Positions 22,901 through 35,110 of a stretch of 64,000 nt of DNA are shown here, piece by piece. The stretch lies in assembly GCF_000005505.3 (NCBI RefSeq), contig NC_016133.3, forward strand, positions 33,194,737 to 33,258,736. Direction: 5' to 3'. The DNA comes from Brachypodium distachyon (lineage: Eukaryota; Streptophyta; Magnoliopsida; Poales; Poaceae). The notes beneath the pieces are model-generated. The model was given only the letters and a program-made list of their open reading frames with translations, made no database searches and was not told the DNA's origin. How positions within the stretch are numbered: position 1 is the stretch's first letter; the number at the start of each line of letters is the position of its first letter. A program made the translations under genes and the position numbers.

Positions 22901-24210
22901 GGCTCGATCCCTATGTACCTGCCTAGATTATGACAGTAAAACCTATATGTAAACAAAAACAGTTATGCAGGTGGGGGCAATTACTAAACACATATACAAT
23001 GGAGGAGATGTTTTGTGAAGGAATTTAGTATAGAGGAAAGACGATTAAATAGGGAGGGACGCATGTGCAGGCAAGGCAGTTGCCACAAAATCCTTGCCTG
23101 CACATGCCTCGCTCCCTATTTAATATTCCCTCCCTCCTGAAGCTTCACAAAACATTTCCTCTATTGTATATGTGTCTAGTAATTGTGCCCAGCTGCAACA
23201 AAGTTTTTGCTTAATTACATATAGGTTTTCCTTGTTTAAGCTAGCGAGGTACATAGAAATTGAGCAATGGGGGACCAGCTGCAGAAGCTCATCTGGATCT
23301 TGCTCCTGGTTTCAGGCACCAGTCGTCAGTCGACATACTCCTCTGTCTCTACCTAAACCTGAAGGTGAAGGACACGAGCTTCTGCACAACCGCCATAAGA
23401 GAGGTGGACATGAACAAGTGCAAGTCATGAGAGCTCCCTATGAAGGCAAAGATGTCAGGGGCGAAGGAGTATTACTTCTTCTACTACAATTAAGAACCCC
23501 ACGGACCGCATGACGAACCATGCCTCTAAGGCCGAGTGCTGGAAGGCCATCGACAAGGACAATTATATTTTCCATGGCCATGGCCTCCTTGTTGGCATGA
23601 ATAAGGCACTTGTCTTCTACATTTGCTGGGCTCTAGATGGCAACAAGACCAACTAAATCATGCATGAGTACATGATCGAAAGCAACAATCACAAGTTGCC
23701 TCTTATACCAACAATGACACCATGAATACCTCTTCAAATTTGACTGTACTCATCGTCATAGTCCCGCACAAACTTGAAGTCCTAAGCGCTTCATTTGCCA
23801 TAATTTAATTACGTGCTTATTTTTTGCACGATGAGTGGGTGGTTTGCCGGATCTACCACGAGAGCACCGGGATCAACAAGGAGGTGGTGTCTTCGTACCC
23901 GATGGCGCCCGTGCCTATGACCATGGGAGATCAGCAACAGGGCTACTTAGTAACAGAACATGCACACAAAAGGTACAATTGTCCCCTCTCATGGACTACA
24001 CCTCCTCTATGTATTAGCTATATAAAATTGTTGGCTCATTGACGTAGGAGCCACTTCCAGCTGATGACTACTACTTTGGGAACCACCACGTGTCACCCAT
24101 GTCTTTCTACCAATATCATATGCTTATGCAGATGCAGTTAGACGCCACGGCGGAAGAGGGCTTGATGGTGGAACTGACAAGTGGACCATCCATGGTGTCG
24201 CAGGACCACA
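21930..24210. repeat. Large palindrome of NAC pseudogenes 5 and 6
   Basis: Two arms of about 1.1 kb diverge from a centre near 23090 (GCAGGCAAGG on the left facing CCTTGCCTGC on the right). The copies match over upstream region, exons and introns, more closely than the arms of the palindrome at 7450-9690. Confidence 0.78.
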
Positions 24211-24260
24211 ATATATGCAACCACTGTCGCAGGACCATCATCCATGGTGTCACAGAGCGC
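23267..24260 (+). pseudogene. NAC pseudogene 6
   Basis: Starts MGDQLQK. Subdomain pieces are LNLKVKDTSFCTTAIREV, a degenerate KKAL part near 23605, and exon 3 from 23830 (DEWVVCRIYHESTGINKEVV, then a threonine- and methionine-rich tail). Stops in the first two exons and frame changes make it non-functional. It is the near twin of pseudogene 4 and is followed by the flank segment 24272-24668. Confidence 0.72.
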
Positions 24261-24271
24261 AATATATACAC

Positions 24272-24668
24272 GATGTGGGCATTTGAAGGGTTGGTATGGA
24301 CGGATGATGTGGGGAAAACCAAGTAATGCAATAAACCCTACAATGAGTGTATTTCCTATAATAAGATAACAATTCGTTCAATACGTTGTAGATTTAAGGA
24401 AGTGATACTAAGGTTAAGGGCAAAACAATTAAATTTCATGGTGGGCGTGACACCTTTGATGCAATTGTGTTTCCGAACCGATATAAAAAGCACAACAAAT
24501 ATGTGGCTGTAGGTGCAAGGAATGGATTTAAATTACTTTACGTCCAATTACTCTGCGTGAAACAATTGTTAGTTAAGTTGTTCTGACATAAAGTAATGTG
24601 TTTTGTGAGTGCAGAATGATGAGAACATCTGAGTAGCCATGGCTTGCCAGAAAAGGAATTCCCAAATC
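24272..24668 (+). repeat. Downstream NAC-unit segment, copy B
   Basis: Non-coding counterpart of 11975-12395. The match ends near 24668, next to a Helitron-like element, which suggests that insertion interrupted the similarity. Confidence 0.7.
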
Positions 24669-24687
24669 ATAGATAGAGCATATATTA

Positions 24688-24984
24688 TCTCTAGTGCTAC
24701 CGTACTGTCATAACAAACACCGGCAATGTACAAATCTCCTATATCTAAGTAGAAGCAACTCACGACTAGATTTCTCTAAACATGCATGCATTGCCACATC
24801 ATCATATAATTATTTTGTTCACACCTATTTAGTGGAAAACTCATATTTTGCACATGCATGCATGTTAGTTCCATCAAGCTATCCCCGCTAAGTGAAAAAT
24901 GTACAATTTCATTATATTTTTCAATTTTGAGTACTCTTTGTGTTAATTACAAATTTCCGCAACAACGTGCGGGGCATCATCTAG
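24688..24984 (+). mobile_element. Small non-autonomous Helitron-like element
   Basis: The right end is characteristic: a short hairpin (CCGCA at 24957-24961 pairing with TGCGG at 24968-24972), then eight bases, then CTAG (24981-24984) followed by T. The left end is placed at TCTCTAG after an A (24687) and is less sure. Helitrons insert between A and T and make no target duplication. Confidence 0.55.
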
Positions 24985-25140
24985 TTTGCAAAGTGTGCCA
25001 AACAAATAGAATTTTTCCATCGATTTTTATTTCCTTAAAGCTTATCCATATTTATAACTTGGTAGAGTAGCCTGCAAAATTCTTGTCATGGAATATTAAA
25101 ATATTTACTAGAACTTTTACCAATATGAATTATTGTAATA

Positions 25141-25545
25141 TCTATCCAAATAATAAAGGGAGGAACGCTTCCTTCATCGTCGTCGTACGATTTTTTGGGC
25201 CGTCGTACGTTTTCTGGGCTTCGGCCTTTTCGTAGCTAAGGTTTCCCGTTCAGGCCCGTTGCCTTAATTTTTTCTGAAACACTCGGCTCTCTTCGCCGGC
25301 AGCCCCGACGACTCCCTGCCGAGCGGCGCCACTGCACGTCCGTGTGGTTTTTACTGGTAAACATTTAAGGGAAAACCTGCACATGTATCAAGTGGCTCAG
25401 ATGAATGATGGGAATACGAGGCCCGCAGTGAAACTGGCTGGTTTCAGCGACACACCTTAACTGCACTAATGCGAATTTCTTATGTATGTCTTTGTGACAT
25501 TGATCTTTTTTTCCGCCGGTTGCAACGCACAGGCATGTTTCCTAT
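25141..25545 (+). mobile_element. Second Helitron-like element, degenerate end
   Basis: Starts TCTATCCAAATAATAAAGGG after an A. It ends with GTTGCAACGCACAGGC and then CCTAT, a decayed form of the hairpin-plus-CTAG end of grass Helitrons. The interior has no gene. Confidence 0.45.
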
Positions 25546-26329
25546 TATCTACCAAATTAAACAGTTTAGCCCAGATATATTCTTTAAACAATCTGCACCG
25601 TTGTAGCATAGTCCCTTAAATAATTTGATATCTTCTTCATCTTTCTTAAACATAACTATATGCGCTGCACCTTAAAAAAAACTAATGTTCATCGTTATAC
25701 TATTACGTACAAAAATAAACTGCTTCGATATTTTTCTTTCTCAATTATTATGAGATTTGTAGACATACTTTTGGGTTATCACGGTAGTGGACTCGCAAAT
25801 AATAGAAAATGAGAAAAAATTGTCAAAAAGGAAAAGAGCAAACAATTTACACTCATGTGTCTATTATCTATGAGGCTATGTATTATCTATGAGGAAAAGA
25901 GCAAACAACTTTACACTCATGTTGTGATTCAGTTTGTAGATTCCATGGGTTGTATTGCTTTATGATTTCCATGTTAGTGTCCTAAGAAAGACTCTAGTAC
26001 GAACTTACTTTTTGAAATAATGAAAAGACAAGAATATTGGCGGTGCTAATTCTGAACAAAGAAAAAACATAATACTATTTCAGAAATTTTTACAGGAATT
26101 CGGCATGAGAACTTGCATGGTACTATGGGATAACAACATGTGATGCTTGGGACAAATTCAATGCTGGACTGGTCGGAGATGGAAATTAACATGGCCATGT
26201 TATTTCCTTTCCTTTTTTATAAGGGCTAAAATCACTTTTTTTGGCTTTTTGACCCCATATTGTAGGGTTGATCTCGAAAGATAGGAAAGATCTCCCTCCA
26301 AGCCATACATACAACTTTCATCGAATACG
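25546..26329. other. AT-rich intergenic DNA
   Basis: No gene seen. A short direct duplication is present: AAAAGAGCAAACAA with TTTACACTCATG occurs near 25831-25857 and again near 25895-25920, about 62 bp apart, together with a doubled TATTATCTATGAGG. Confidence 0.5.
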
Positions 26330-26334
26330 GCTTT

Positions 26335-29300
26335 TGAAGCGATCCTCCCCCTTACTAGGGTTCGATCTCTGTGCTTACTGTGCTAGTCCCTGGATCGACT
26401 CACTAGCACACACAGTTTCATGATGAAATATACAGAAACAAAGGTCAAAAGTACTTTATTACATCGCATCATCCAGAATTTAAATAGTACTTACAACCTC
26501 GCATGACCTCTTGGGCCAGCAAAATCAATTACTGTTTCAATATCATAAAACAATGTTTCAAAACTGCAGCGGAAAAGGGTAGAACAAAAGGCCACACTAC
26601 TCCAAGGTGAGAGCATGTTGGAATGTAAGCACATGACCCATGACAAAACGACGAACCTCACTCATCGTCGGATCCACCTGCATTGTTAATTGCAGCCACT
26701 ACGTGGTCAATACATTGAATGTATTGGCAAGTTCACCTGAAAGTTATAACAGATCCTACCAAGTATATGCAATTGAGATATAGTGGGGTTCAGGCTTTAT
26801 GGCGTGGTAGCAAAACATAGTTTATCCTACTACAATGGAATGTTACAATATTGTTAACTAATGGACACGGGGTAGAAACACCCATGCTCCTATCGAGTAG
26901 AAACATCAAGTGCCCCTGCCCTGTTCAAACCATTCATTTTATTTAAGAAATTTGAATGAATGAAACCTTCCTTACAGCCCCAATATCCAGTTGCTCATAA
27001 TTGTCTGTAACTGGGGACACGGCTAGGTACTTAGTTTGACACTCTCGAGAGGTGGTACACTTTACCTACAAGAAATCGACGTGTTAATCCCTTGCTGTCC
27101 TCAGGGTAGAGTAGCAACGGCATCGACTACAGGAATTTTCAGAACATAATTCCCCAGACCACCTGAGGGACGCGCCCCCACCTATACTGCTACATACCGA
27201 TGTCACCTCGGATCCAGGTTCATATTTCTTAGATCCATCCTGGCAGAGCTCATAATACCATGTGGTTGTACTGGAAGGTACTAAACAGGAAACTAGTCCA
27301 GTCTCTGGTTATCCCGGGTGGCATCCCACATTGTGACGCAGGCGTTCCCCGAATCGCACGGGGAGACGACCATGGACGCTCCTGAATCACACGGAGAGAC
27401 GACTCAGCGGGCCCCATAGAAATGGACCTAACGTCACGACATCCAAAAGCTCAAAGCAGCCCACCCAGGACGGTTCATTAAAGTTGTTTTGCCAGGTTTC
27501 CAACAAATACTTTATAATAACACTTTCATGGTAATTGAGATTCCCTCCCACGTATACTAACATAGCGTAGCAAATTAACTAATCACGATGGCAATTGGTG
27601 GAAGGGTAATGGCAAAGGTAATCCTATCACTAATAGGTCAAGTCATAGCTAGCATAAGTACGAGTAATAATCCTATCAGTGCATTCTACAAGCAACACTA
27701 ATGCATAAGTGTTTAAAAAAACAACAGTAATGGGATATGATCAAAGTGAACTTGCCTTGGTAGCAGTTGAAGTTCAAACACTCGTCACAAACACAAGGTT
27801 CGCTCTTCGAGAAAACTATTCAAATACAAACAATATACACCCACATAAACACACAATTCAAACATGACAAAAGAATGTATGCTATGATACGATGCAAACA
27901 TGTGACATGATTGGGTTTATTTTTTTCAGGTGATCTACTGGTCCAAAGCATTAATAATTAAGCACATGTAATTAGGGTTTTAAACAAATTGCAAAGGCTA
28001 GCGTTTAAACCCTAAAATGAGGTTTTATTGGCATCAGCCAAATAAATTAACTAAAAATATTTATTTCACTGTCCCATTGGATAGAGGACAATAAAACAGA
28101 ATTTTGGGCACCGATTTCAATTAAAAAGGACTTCTAAATAATTAGTTATGATTTAAAAGGTATAAAACCCTATTCTGTAATTTGAATGTGATTAAAATAT
28201 TCAAATTCGAAATTGGACAGTGCCAAAAGATTCTACATATCCTAAGGATTCCAAAAAGGTGTGGATCACTAAATTTGGCCAAACCGATTAAAAGTTATGA
28301 TCATTTGAAAAGACAGGGGCTTTTCTGCAAAAAGGCCATTTAATTATTCCAGGGGATTAAAAATTAGATTTCCATTTCATAAAATAGGTGCCACGTGGCG
28401 CGTACCGGTTCGGTTAAGTGAATTAAAATGTTCTAATCTACACCGTTGATCAAAGATCGGACGAACGAGGGGAGGTCGGGCTCACCTAGGGTTCCGGCGA
28501 GCTTCTCCGGTGGCGGAGCGGCACGGGCGGGGCGGCGCGGGGGTGTTCCGGCGATGTGGGCGCGACGGGGAGGTCACGGGGAGGCGCGGCGTGTCATGGC
28601 GAAGTCGGGGGCGAGGTCGGTTCGCTTCGGGGCTGTCGGAGGCGTTGCCCAGGACGGAGACGAGCGCGGGCTCCGGCGAGCTTCGGGTGACGACGGGGGC
28701 GGCGCTACGGTGCATCAAACGACAAATCGAGCGCGTCAAAACGTGCACAAGCGCGAGGGGCTCCAGAAATTTGAAGACTCGCGCGCGAGGGCTCACCGGC
28801 GTGGTCGGCGCGGCGCGAGAACGGCGGCGGCGCGGGCGAACTCCAGCGACGAAATCCGGCGGCGTGGGCGCGTGCGGGTGCGGGAAAACAGAGGGGAAAA
28901 GAAGGGGGAAGGCGGGGCTTTATAGGGGCGCGGGCTGCTCGCTTCGGGAAGGCCGGAAATGGCGGCGCGGCCATCACGGCGGTGACGGCGCGCGCAGATT
29001 CGGCGGCGTGACGCGCGGCCGCTTTCCCCGCAGGGAAGACGACCCCGACAGGTGGGGCCCACCTATCGGTGGCTCGTGCGAGCGCGCGCGCTGTGGGCCG
29101 GCTCGGTCCGGTTCAGGCGCGGTCGGTTCTGGGCCGGTTCGGCCCAAGCAGTCGGACCGGTCCGATTCTCTCTTTTTTTTCTTTTCTTTTTCTCTTTTTC
29201 TTATTGCTTTGATAACTTTTGATTTTGAACTACAAATTGGTCCCAACAAATTCCAGAAAAATTTGTAAAATCATGTTTTACCATGATTCAACTTTTGGGA

Positions 29301-29635
29301 GTAATTCCACCTCAAAATAAAATACACAAAAATATATTTGCCCTATAAATGCCTTTAGGGCTATATAACTATTTAAATAAACTGCTTTTTCAACTCCAAA
29401 TAATTATCCAAAATTTATGGGATAGCTTATATATGCAATAAACCCCTTTTATAAGTAAACCTTATTGGTTTGAAGATTCAAAGCTCAAATGGGTGTAAAC
29501 CCTAGGGTTTAAATTGAAATAAAAATATTTCCAAAACCCTTTTGAGATTCAAATTTGAATTCAAATATGCAATTGTGGCATGATGCTTATGGATGCAGTG
29601 CACATGTAAAAGTTTGAAATTTTTGGGATGTTACA
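26335..29635 (-). mobile_element. Solo LTR, 3.30 kb (family L3), copy 2
   Basis: Same family and orientation as 505-3763. Starts TGAAGCGATCC and ends GGGATGTTACA. A perfect 5-bp duplication GCTTT flanks it (26330-26334 and 29636-29640). No internal domain. The GC-rich interval 28440-29160 has long but unconserved open frames (such as 28510-29268); equivalent positions in the other two copies do not keep them. Confidence 0.92.
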
Positions 29636-29640
29636 GCTTT

Positions 29641-29936
29641 CCACAGAATTCTATAGGGATCTATGAGATCGAGTATGGAATTCTGTTTACTCCCTTTAAA
29701 TTGAGTATCTAAAATCCTGTATTTTTCCTGTATTTTCCATATCCATACGATCGAGTCCTTAGGTTTCCGAAATAGTGTAATGGAAAAAGAACTGCTTCGA
29801 ACACATATTATGTTGATTGGACTGTGCTGATCTTGGTCTTTATGTCAGCAGGTTGTCAAGTTTACTTCTGAAAATAAATATAGGTTTGAGTTAGCAGATC
29901 GGACCATTTAATACGACACGGCCTACCAAGTGATGT
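29641..29936. other. Short spacer, nothing recognised
   Basis: No gene or terminal repeat was recognised between the solo LTR and the CACTA-like end. Confidence 0.4.
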
Positions 29937-31098
29937 CACTACTACACCATGCTAATCTCTGTCGCCTCTTAAAGCTTCTCCTCTTACGTAAAACGGAAGC
30001 GTATGTAACAATTTGTCACTGGTGAAACAGACACCTCTAACACTTCTGGAAATGTGAGAGGAGACGGAAGCCTTCTGAAGCTTCATGCGCAACAAGCGTC
30101 AGAGGTGAAATTCTTCAACCTCGCTAGGGTCGATTTGAGGTTGCACTTCTAACCTTTTGTTCCGTAAGAAGCGTAAGAGGTGTGTTTCTCTGACGCTTTT
30201 ATCGTAAGAAGCGTCAGGTGAGGTGCATAGGACTAAAAATGTTAGTCACCGCTGACGTTTGTTTTTAACCAGCGTCAACGGTGACATTGTTACCCAGTTG
30301 GAATTTAAATCGCATATAAACATTGCAACGATATGTATTCATTGCTTTTCATGGAAGAACAAAAAAACTTACACATTAACAATCTTCTTCCGGAAAAGTA
30401 CGGAAGCATGAAAACAACAAAAGGTTGGTTCTTGATGTTGGCTGCGTCTACTACAATATATGAGAGAGTTGTGAGTCTAATAATGCGCGAATGAATGGAT
30501 CGTAACTTGTGATGATGCAATGTCATGTATATTTTTATCGGCTCTTTGCTTCATAAACATGTGGGCATGTTCATATATGCTCAGTTTTTGCTTGGGGACA
30601 AACGAAGGTCGAAGTTTGTGGAGCTAACACATGCATTTTGCATCATACAAATTCAAGGCAATCATATTTATTTTCATAAGAAATACATCTATCACCAGAT
30701 GGGGGTATTTATATGGCCAGGAATCCATGACGATGACCATGACTATCTTAGATAAGAGAGAAAACGAGGGATAGACTATAGAGATGTAAATTTTGATTCA
30801 TTTTTACCATGGAAGTGGTACAAGAAGCAGCTCGGTGGCGATCTTGAAGACTTCGGCAAGCACCCTTCCTTCTTGGACTCTCTGGTGATTCATGGTGATA
30901 TGGACATGCTAACCATGGATACGATCTTTGGCACCCTCAATTCTAGAGTATTCGATAACATTTATAATCAGGTGAAGTCAAGTACTATTTCTTTTCAATG
31001 TCATATGCATGAAGAGGCAGAGCTACTACCTTGTATCATTTTATTATATAGGTATTTGGTCGAGCTTTTCAAGTCCAAGGTCAAGATGAGATACAATG
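29937..31098 (+). mobile_element. Truncated CACTA-like DNA transposon end
   Basis: Starts CACTACTACACC and is followed within 350 bp by repeated subterminal motifs in both directions (GTAAGAAGCGT, AAGCGTCAG, CTGACGCTT; 30020-30240), as in CACTA elements. The sequence is cut at 31098 by a gypsy LTR, so the other end and any transposase core are missing. Confidence 0.5.
30810..31098 (+). pseudogene. Unrecognised coding remnant inside the CACTA-like element
   Basis: An open stretch from about 30816 reads FPWKWYKKQLGGDLEDFG, then SLVIHGDMDMLTMDTIFG and SRVFDNIYNQV, with a GTGAAGTCA donor-like site after it. It looks like real coding sequence by composition, but the family was not recognised. It ends at the LTR boundary at 31099. 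Confidence 0.3.
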
Positions 31099-32007
31099 TG
31101 TCGTAGCACGGGGTTCGGACACCGGGGATGCTTAAGCACCCCCTTTTAGGTTCGGCAGTGGGCAACGGGGATCGCTCCGGCGATCGCCGGTGAGGCCAAT
31201 GTAAAGCGTAGGAGCACAATGAACACGAAGATGCTTTTACCCAGGTTCGGGCCACCCTGAGGTGTAAAACCCTACATCCTGCTTCCGAGTTTTTTATTAG
31301 CCAGTGAACTAGGGTTTACAGGTTGCCGGGGGAGTCCCCGGGTGCTCTCTCTTTCTAGCTAAGTGTTGCTTGCTACTTCTGGCTATTACTAGTAGTGAAC
31401 TGAAAATCGATCCTAAACCGAACCGGATCGAACCCTTTGACCATTGGCGGGGGTCCTCCTTTTATACCGAAGGGGATACCACAGGTGCCTCGGTGCATGG
31501 GTGACAAATGGCAAACAAAGAGCTAGGGCAGCTCGGCCCCGCTGCGCTGGCTTGCATGCAGGTTGGGTAGCCCTGCAACTAGGGCCCTAGGTGCCTAAAA
31601 TTTACACCAGGCCAGTCACTGTAGGCTGACTGGATGGGGAATCCCCTTTCTGTCAGGGCATTTAATGCTGGCATGTGCTTCACTCCTTGTTCTGACGAAG
31701 CCTACACGCAGGGAGCCTGCCGAGCGGCCACATGGCGCCGCTGTCCTGCCCGCTCGGTCCCGCTCCTGTAACGGACACCTGCGCCCAGGAACGCTCTTCC
31801 CGGCAAGTTACCTTCCCGGGAAGCATCCAGGCGGGATTTCTCTTGCTGCCCTCCAGGGCAACCCCCGCAACCCGGCTAGCCCTGCCGTGCTGGTGACTTG
31901 CCGGGCAGCTCACGGGGTGCTGCCCGGGGTGCGGTCCTCTCCGGGGAGCAAGCGAGGCGACCCACGCGTCATGCAGCAGTGGTACCCCAGGTGCCACTAG
32001 TGCAACA
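31099..32007 (-). mobile_element. Ty3/gypsy LTR (family G), reversed, 909 bp
   Basis: On the minus strand it starts TGTTGCACTAGTGGCACC and ends GCTACGACA. TATAAAA is at 31460-31466. Just outside, at 32008-32019, the minus strand reads a purine-rich CCCGGGGGCTAC, the polypurine tract also seen at 57579-57591, so this is the 3' LTR of a minus-oriented element whose antisense gene follows at 32415. Confidence 0.88.
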
Positions 32008-32301
32008 GTAGCCCCCGGGTGTGGGCCAGCAACGCCTGTTCCCGGGTGGACTCTTCCCTGGTCGGTTGCCGGGCTACGCCCTTAACCAACGCGTGGATTC
32101 CAAGCTGCTTCGAGTCCTCGTCTGTGCGCTGTTTCAAGGATTCTGTCGTTACGGGCAGAGTAGTGGGCGCGAGATTTCCGCCCTAACCTCCCCCTTAAAC
32201 ACGGGTGGTTAAGGCCACGCCCTATGCTATCCTCTTGAAGTGTAGTTATCCCCAGCGCACTCGTAGGGTGCGGATGCGGCCGTTGCTTAGCGTCGGGGCG
32301 C

Positions 32302-32307
32302 TATAAG
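32302..32307 (+). promoter_or_regulatory. TATA box of antisense gene, copy 1
   Basis: TATAAG lies 113 bp before the degenerate start codon. Equivalent TATA-like sites occur 108-110 bp before the ATG in two other copies (41323 and 57295-57303). Confidence 0.5.
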
Positions 32308-32414
32308 ACCTCGCCGCTGCGCTGAGGAGCAAACACTTAGCCTCCCAGCCCTTCTTCTCCATCCTCACGCTCCCTTGCGCCCCTGAATCCTGTTAGCTTC
32401 TGCCCGCGTTCCCC

Positions 32415-34207
32415 ATAGCGCCCACCGCTCCCAAGAAAGGGAAAGGCTCCAAGAAGCCCGCGGGCAGCAAGAGCGAGGCGGCTCCCAAGAAGCCCGCCTC
32501 GGAGAAGGACCAGAAGAGGCAGGCGCTGAGGGCCACGTACGCCTTCTTCCGGCCTGGCTACAACGGTGAGGCGCTGGCAAGGTCCGGCACGCCGTCGCCT
32601 CGCGGTTCAATGAGTACGGGGAGACTCTCATCTTCCCCGCCGGCGCCGACCACCAGGAGAATGACTTCCCAGTGTTTGCGCGCTTCATCCTCGCCGGGTT
32701 GGTTCCTCCGTACTCTCTGTTCCTCCACGCGCTCATGGAGGCGTACGAGCTCCGGGTGGCGCAACTCCACCCCACCTCCCTCTTCCTCCTCGCCGTCTTC
32801 CAGTTCCTCTGCGAGGGGTTTGTCCGAGTGATGCCGTCGGTGGCATTATTCTGGCACTACTTCTACCCGCACGTCGAGCAGGCGGGGGCGATGTCGTCGG
32901 GGGTGGACTTCCGCGCCAATGACCGGATGAAATCGGAGTTCATCGTCCGGTCGGAGAAAAAGATCGAGAACGAGTGGCGCGCGGACTGGTGCTGGGTTCG
33001 TGTGGAGGAACCCGAGGAGTTCGTCTTCACGCCCACCGAGCTGCCGGTGCCCAACGACACCTGGCGGAACCGCTACAGCCGCGACGCCGAACTCCTCCCC
33101 ATCGTCGAGCGGATCAAAGCCCTACGGCTAGCGGGGCTCACCAACCTCGACGTGGCGCGCACCTACATCAGCCGACGTATCGCACCGCTGCAACTGCGCT
33201 CCCGCCCCGCGTGGATGTACACGGGGCCCGAGGACACCGCCCGCCTTCAGCACGGGGGCGTGGCCCCGGAAGCAATCCAGGCGTGGGTGAAGGGGATCAC
33301 CGGCGAAGACGCCCCCGTCACGGAGCTGCTGCCGGGGGCTCCCTCCCTGCACGCCGGCATCCCGGGACTCCCCCGCTCGGGCCCTGCGTCCCCCTCCACC
33401 CGCAACCCATGGAAGCGGGCGGAAGAGAGTGGAGGAGACTCGGAGCTCAGCTGGCCCGACCTCGAGTCTTCCGGCGACGAGGCGGGCCAAGTTACCGAGA
33501 CCCAAGCGATCCTCCCCCCGGCGGAGGAGGAGGACGAGGACGACGCGCCCCTGATCTTACGAAGATCAAGAGCGCCCGCGGCAGCGTCCACCTCCGCAGT
33601 GGCCGCTAGCGCGGCGACCCCACGGTGCCCACGGCCCCGCCCAAGCGGGGGCTCTTTCGGGGCTTCGAGTTCAAGCTCAAACCTCCGAAGGACGGCACCC
33701 CGACGGGAGCCGGCAAGAGGGGGAGAGCCGACTCGCCACCTGTCGCGCTAAGCAAGAGGCCCCGCACCCGGGCCGGTGCCAGCACTGACCCAGCCGGCAC
33801 AGGGGCCGGCGCCGCCGCCACTGCGCCTGCCTCCAACCCAATCCCAGCGGAGGAGCCGGCAACAGGTACTGACCCCTCCCCTGGCTCCATTGTTCGTGCT
33901 TCTCCTGCCTGTTGATTCGCAACTGCGCTTCTTTCTTGATTCGCAGGTGAACTCCAGCACGCGGCGGGCGCTCCGGCAACAGAGGATGGGACGGAGGGGG
34001 AGGAGGCTCCTCCCGCAAGCTCGGCGGCCCCGCAAGGTACTCGTTCGGAGCTTCCCTGCATTCACCACCGGGTAACTTAGTTTACCTTTAGATTTTAACT
34101 CATTTCTTTGCCGCAGACCCGACTGTGCCCGCAACGGGAGCGGGCGATGCGGTGATCGATCTCGGCTCCGACGTCGAGGATGCGGAGATGAGAACGGGGC
34201 CGTCGCT
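32415..34207 (+). pseudogene. Antisense PF04195-type gene, copy 1 (broken)
   Basis: Homologue of the gene at 41431 and of the one at 57187. The start codon is ATA (32415-32417) instead of ATG, a base is missing near 32581, and the frame changes again near 33615. From 32672 the domain is open: FARFILAGLVPPYSLFLHAL, then SLFLLAVFQFLCEGFVRVMP, the pattern of PF04195 (putative gypsy-type transposon domain, function unknown). Introns at 33866-33946 and 34037-34116 have GT-AG ends and phase 1, with a 90-bp exon between. Exon 3 is cut at 34207 by the LTR that begins at 34208. Confidence 0.82.
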
Positions 34208-35090
34208 TGATGCACCAGTGGCACCCGAGGTACCAACGCTGCAGGACGCGTCGGTCGCATCGTTGAGTTCCCGAGAGGATCTCACCCCGGGCGGCAACGT
34301 GCAGGCTGCCCGGCAAGCTACCAGCCCGGAAGGGCTAGCGGGGCTTCGGGGAATAATCCCGCCTGGGCACCTCCCGGGAAGGCACCTGCCGGGAGGAGGT
34401 GTTCCCAGGCGCAGGTTCCCGCCGAGAGGGCGGGGCCGAGCAAGCGGAGCAGCGGCGCCACGTGGGCGCGCGGCAGGCGCCCAGTGTGCAGTCTCGCCAG
34501 GGCAATGAGTGAAGCGCATGACGCATTTAATGAGCCGACAGGAGGGGCGTTATCCATCTAGTCGGACGAACAGTGGCTGTTCAGTCCTATTTTTTAGGCC
34601 CTAGGCCCCTAGCCGCAGGGTTGGCGCTTGTACATGCATGCTAGCGCACCGAGGGGGAGCTGCCCAAGCTCCTTGCTCGCCACTTGTAAACCATGCACCG
34701 TGGCACCAGTGGTATCCCCTTGGCTATAAAAGGAGGATCCCCGCCAACGGTCAAAGGGTTGGACCGTTTCCCAATTCACTACTAGCAATAGCCCAAAGTA
34801 GCAATCGGTACTTAGCCGAATAGAGAGAGCACCCGGGAACTACCCCCGGCAACTTGTAAACAGCCAATTTCACAGTAATACAAGCTCAGATGAGCTTGTA
34901 TGCATGCGTAGGGTTTTACACCGCAAGGTGGCCCGAACCTGGGTAAAAAGAGTATGCATGCGTTCTTAGTGTCTTCACAGGCTTTGCATTGGTCCCGCCG
35001 GCGATCGCCGAAGCGATCCACGTAGCCCACTACCGAACCTAAAAAGGAGGTGCCCGCGCATCCCCGGTGTCGGAGCCCCGTGCAACGACA
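34208..35090 (+). mobile_element. Ty3/gypsy 5' LTR (family G), 883 bp
   Basis: Starts TGATGCACCAGTGGCACCC and ends GTGCAACGACA. TATAAAA is at 34725-34731. The primer-binding site follows directly. It sits inside exon 3 of the antisense pseudogene 32415-34207, so it belongs to a later insertion. No matching right-hand target duplication can be found, because the partner LTR (57592) is truncated. Confidence 0.88.
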
Positions 35091-35092
35091 TC

Positions 35093-35110
35093 TGGCGCGC
35101 CAGGTAGGGG
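35093..35110 (+). other. Primer-binding site of the gypsy element
   Basis: TGGCGCGCCAGGTAGGGG two bases after the LTR end, the usual place for the tRNA primer site of a plant gypsy element. The tRNA was not identified. Confidence 0.6.

Noticed and set aside
28510..29268. 252-codon open frame on the plus strand
   Set aside because: It lies inside a solo LTR, arises from high GC content and is not kept in the two other copies of the LTR.
34118..34530. Plus-strand frame 34125-34508 as a gene
   Set aside because: It joins exon 3 of the antisense pseudogene to LTR sequence; it is a fusion created by the insertion at 34208.
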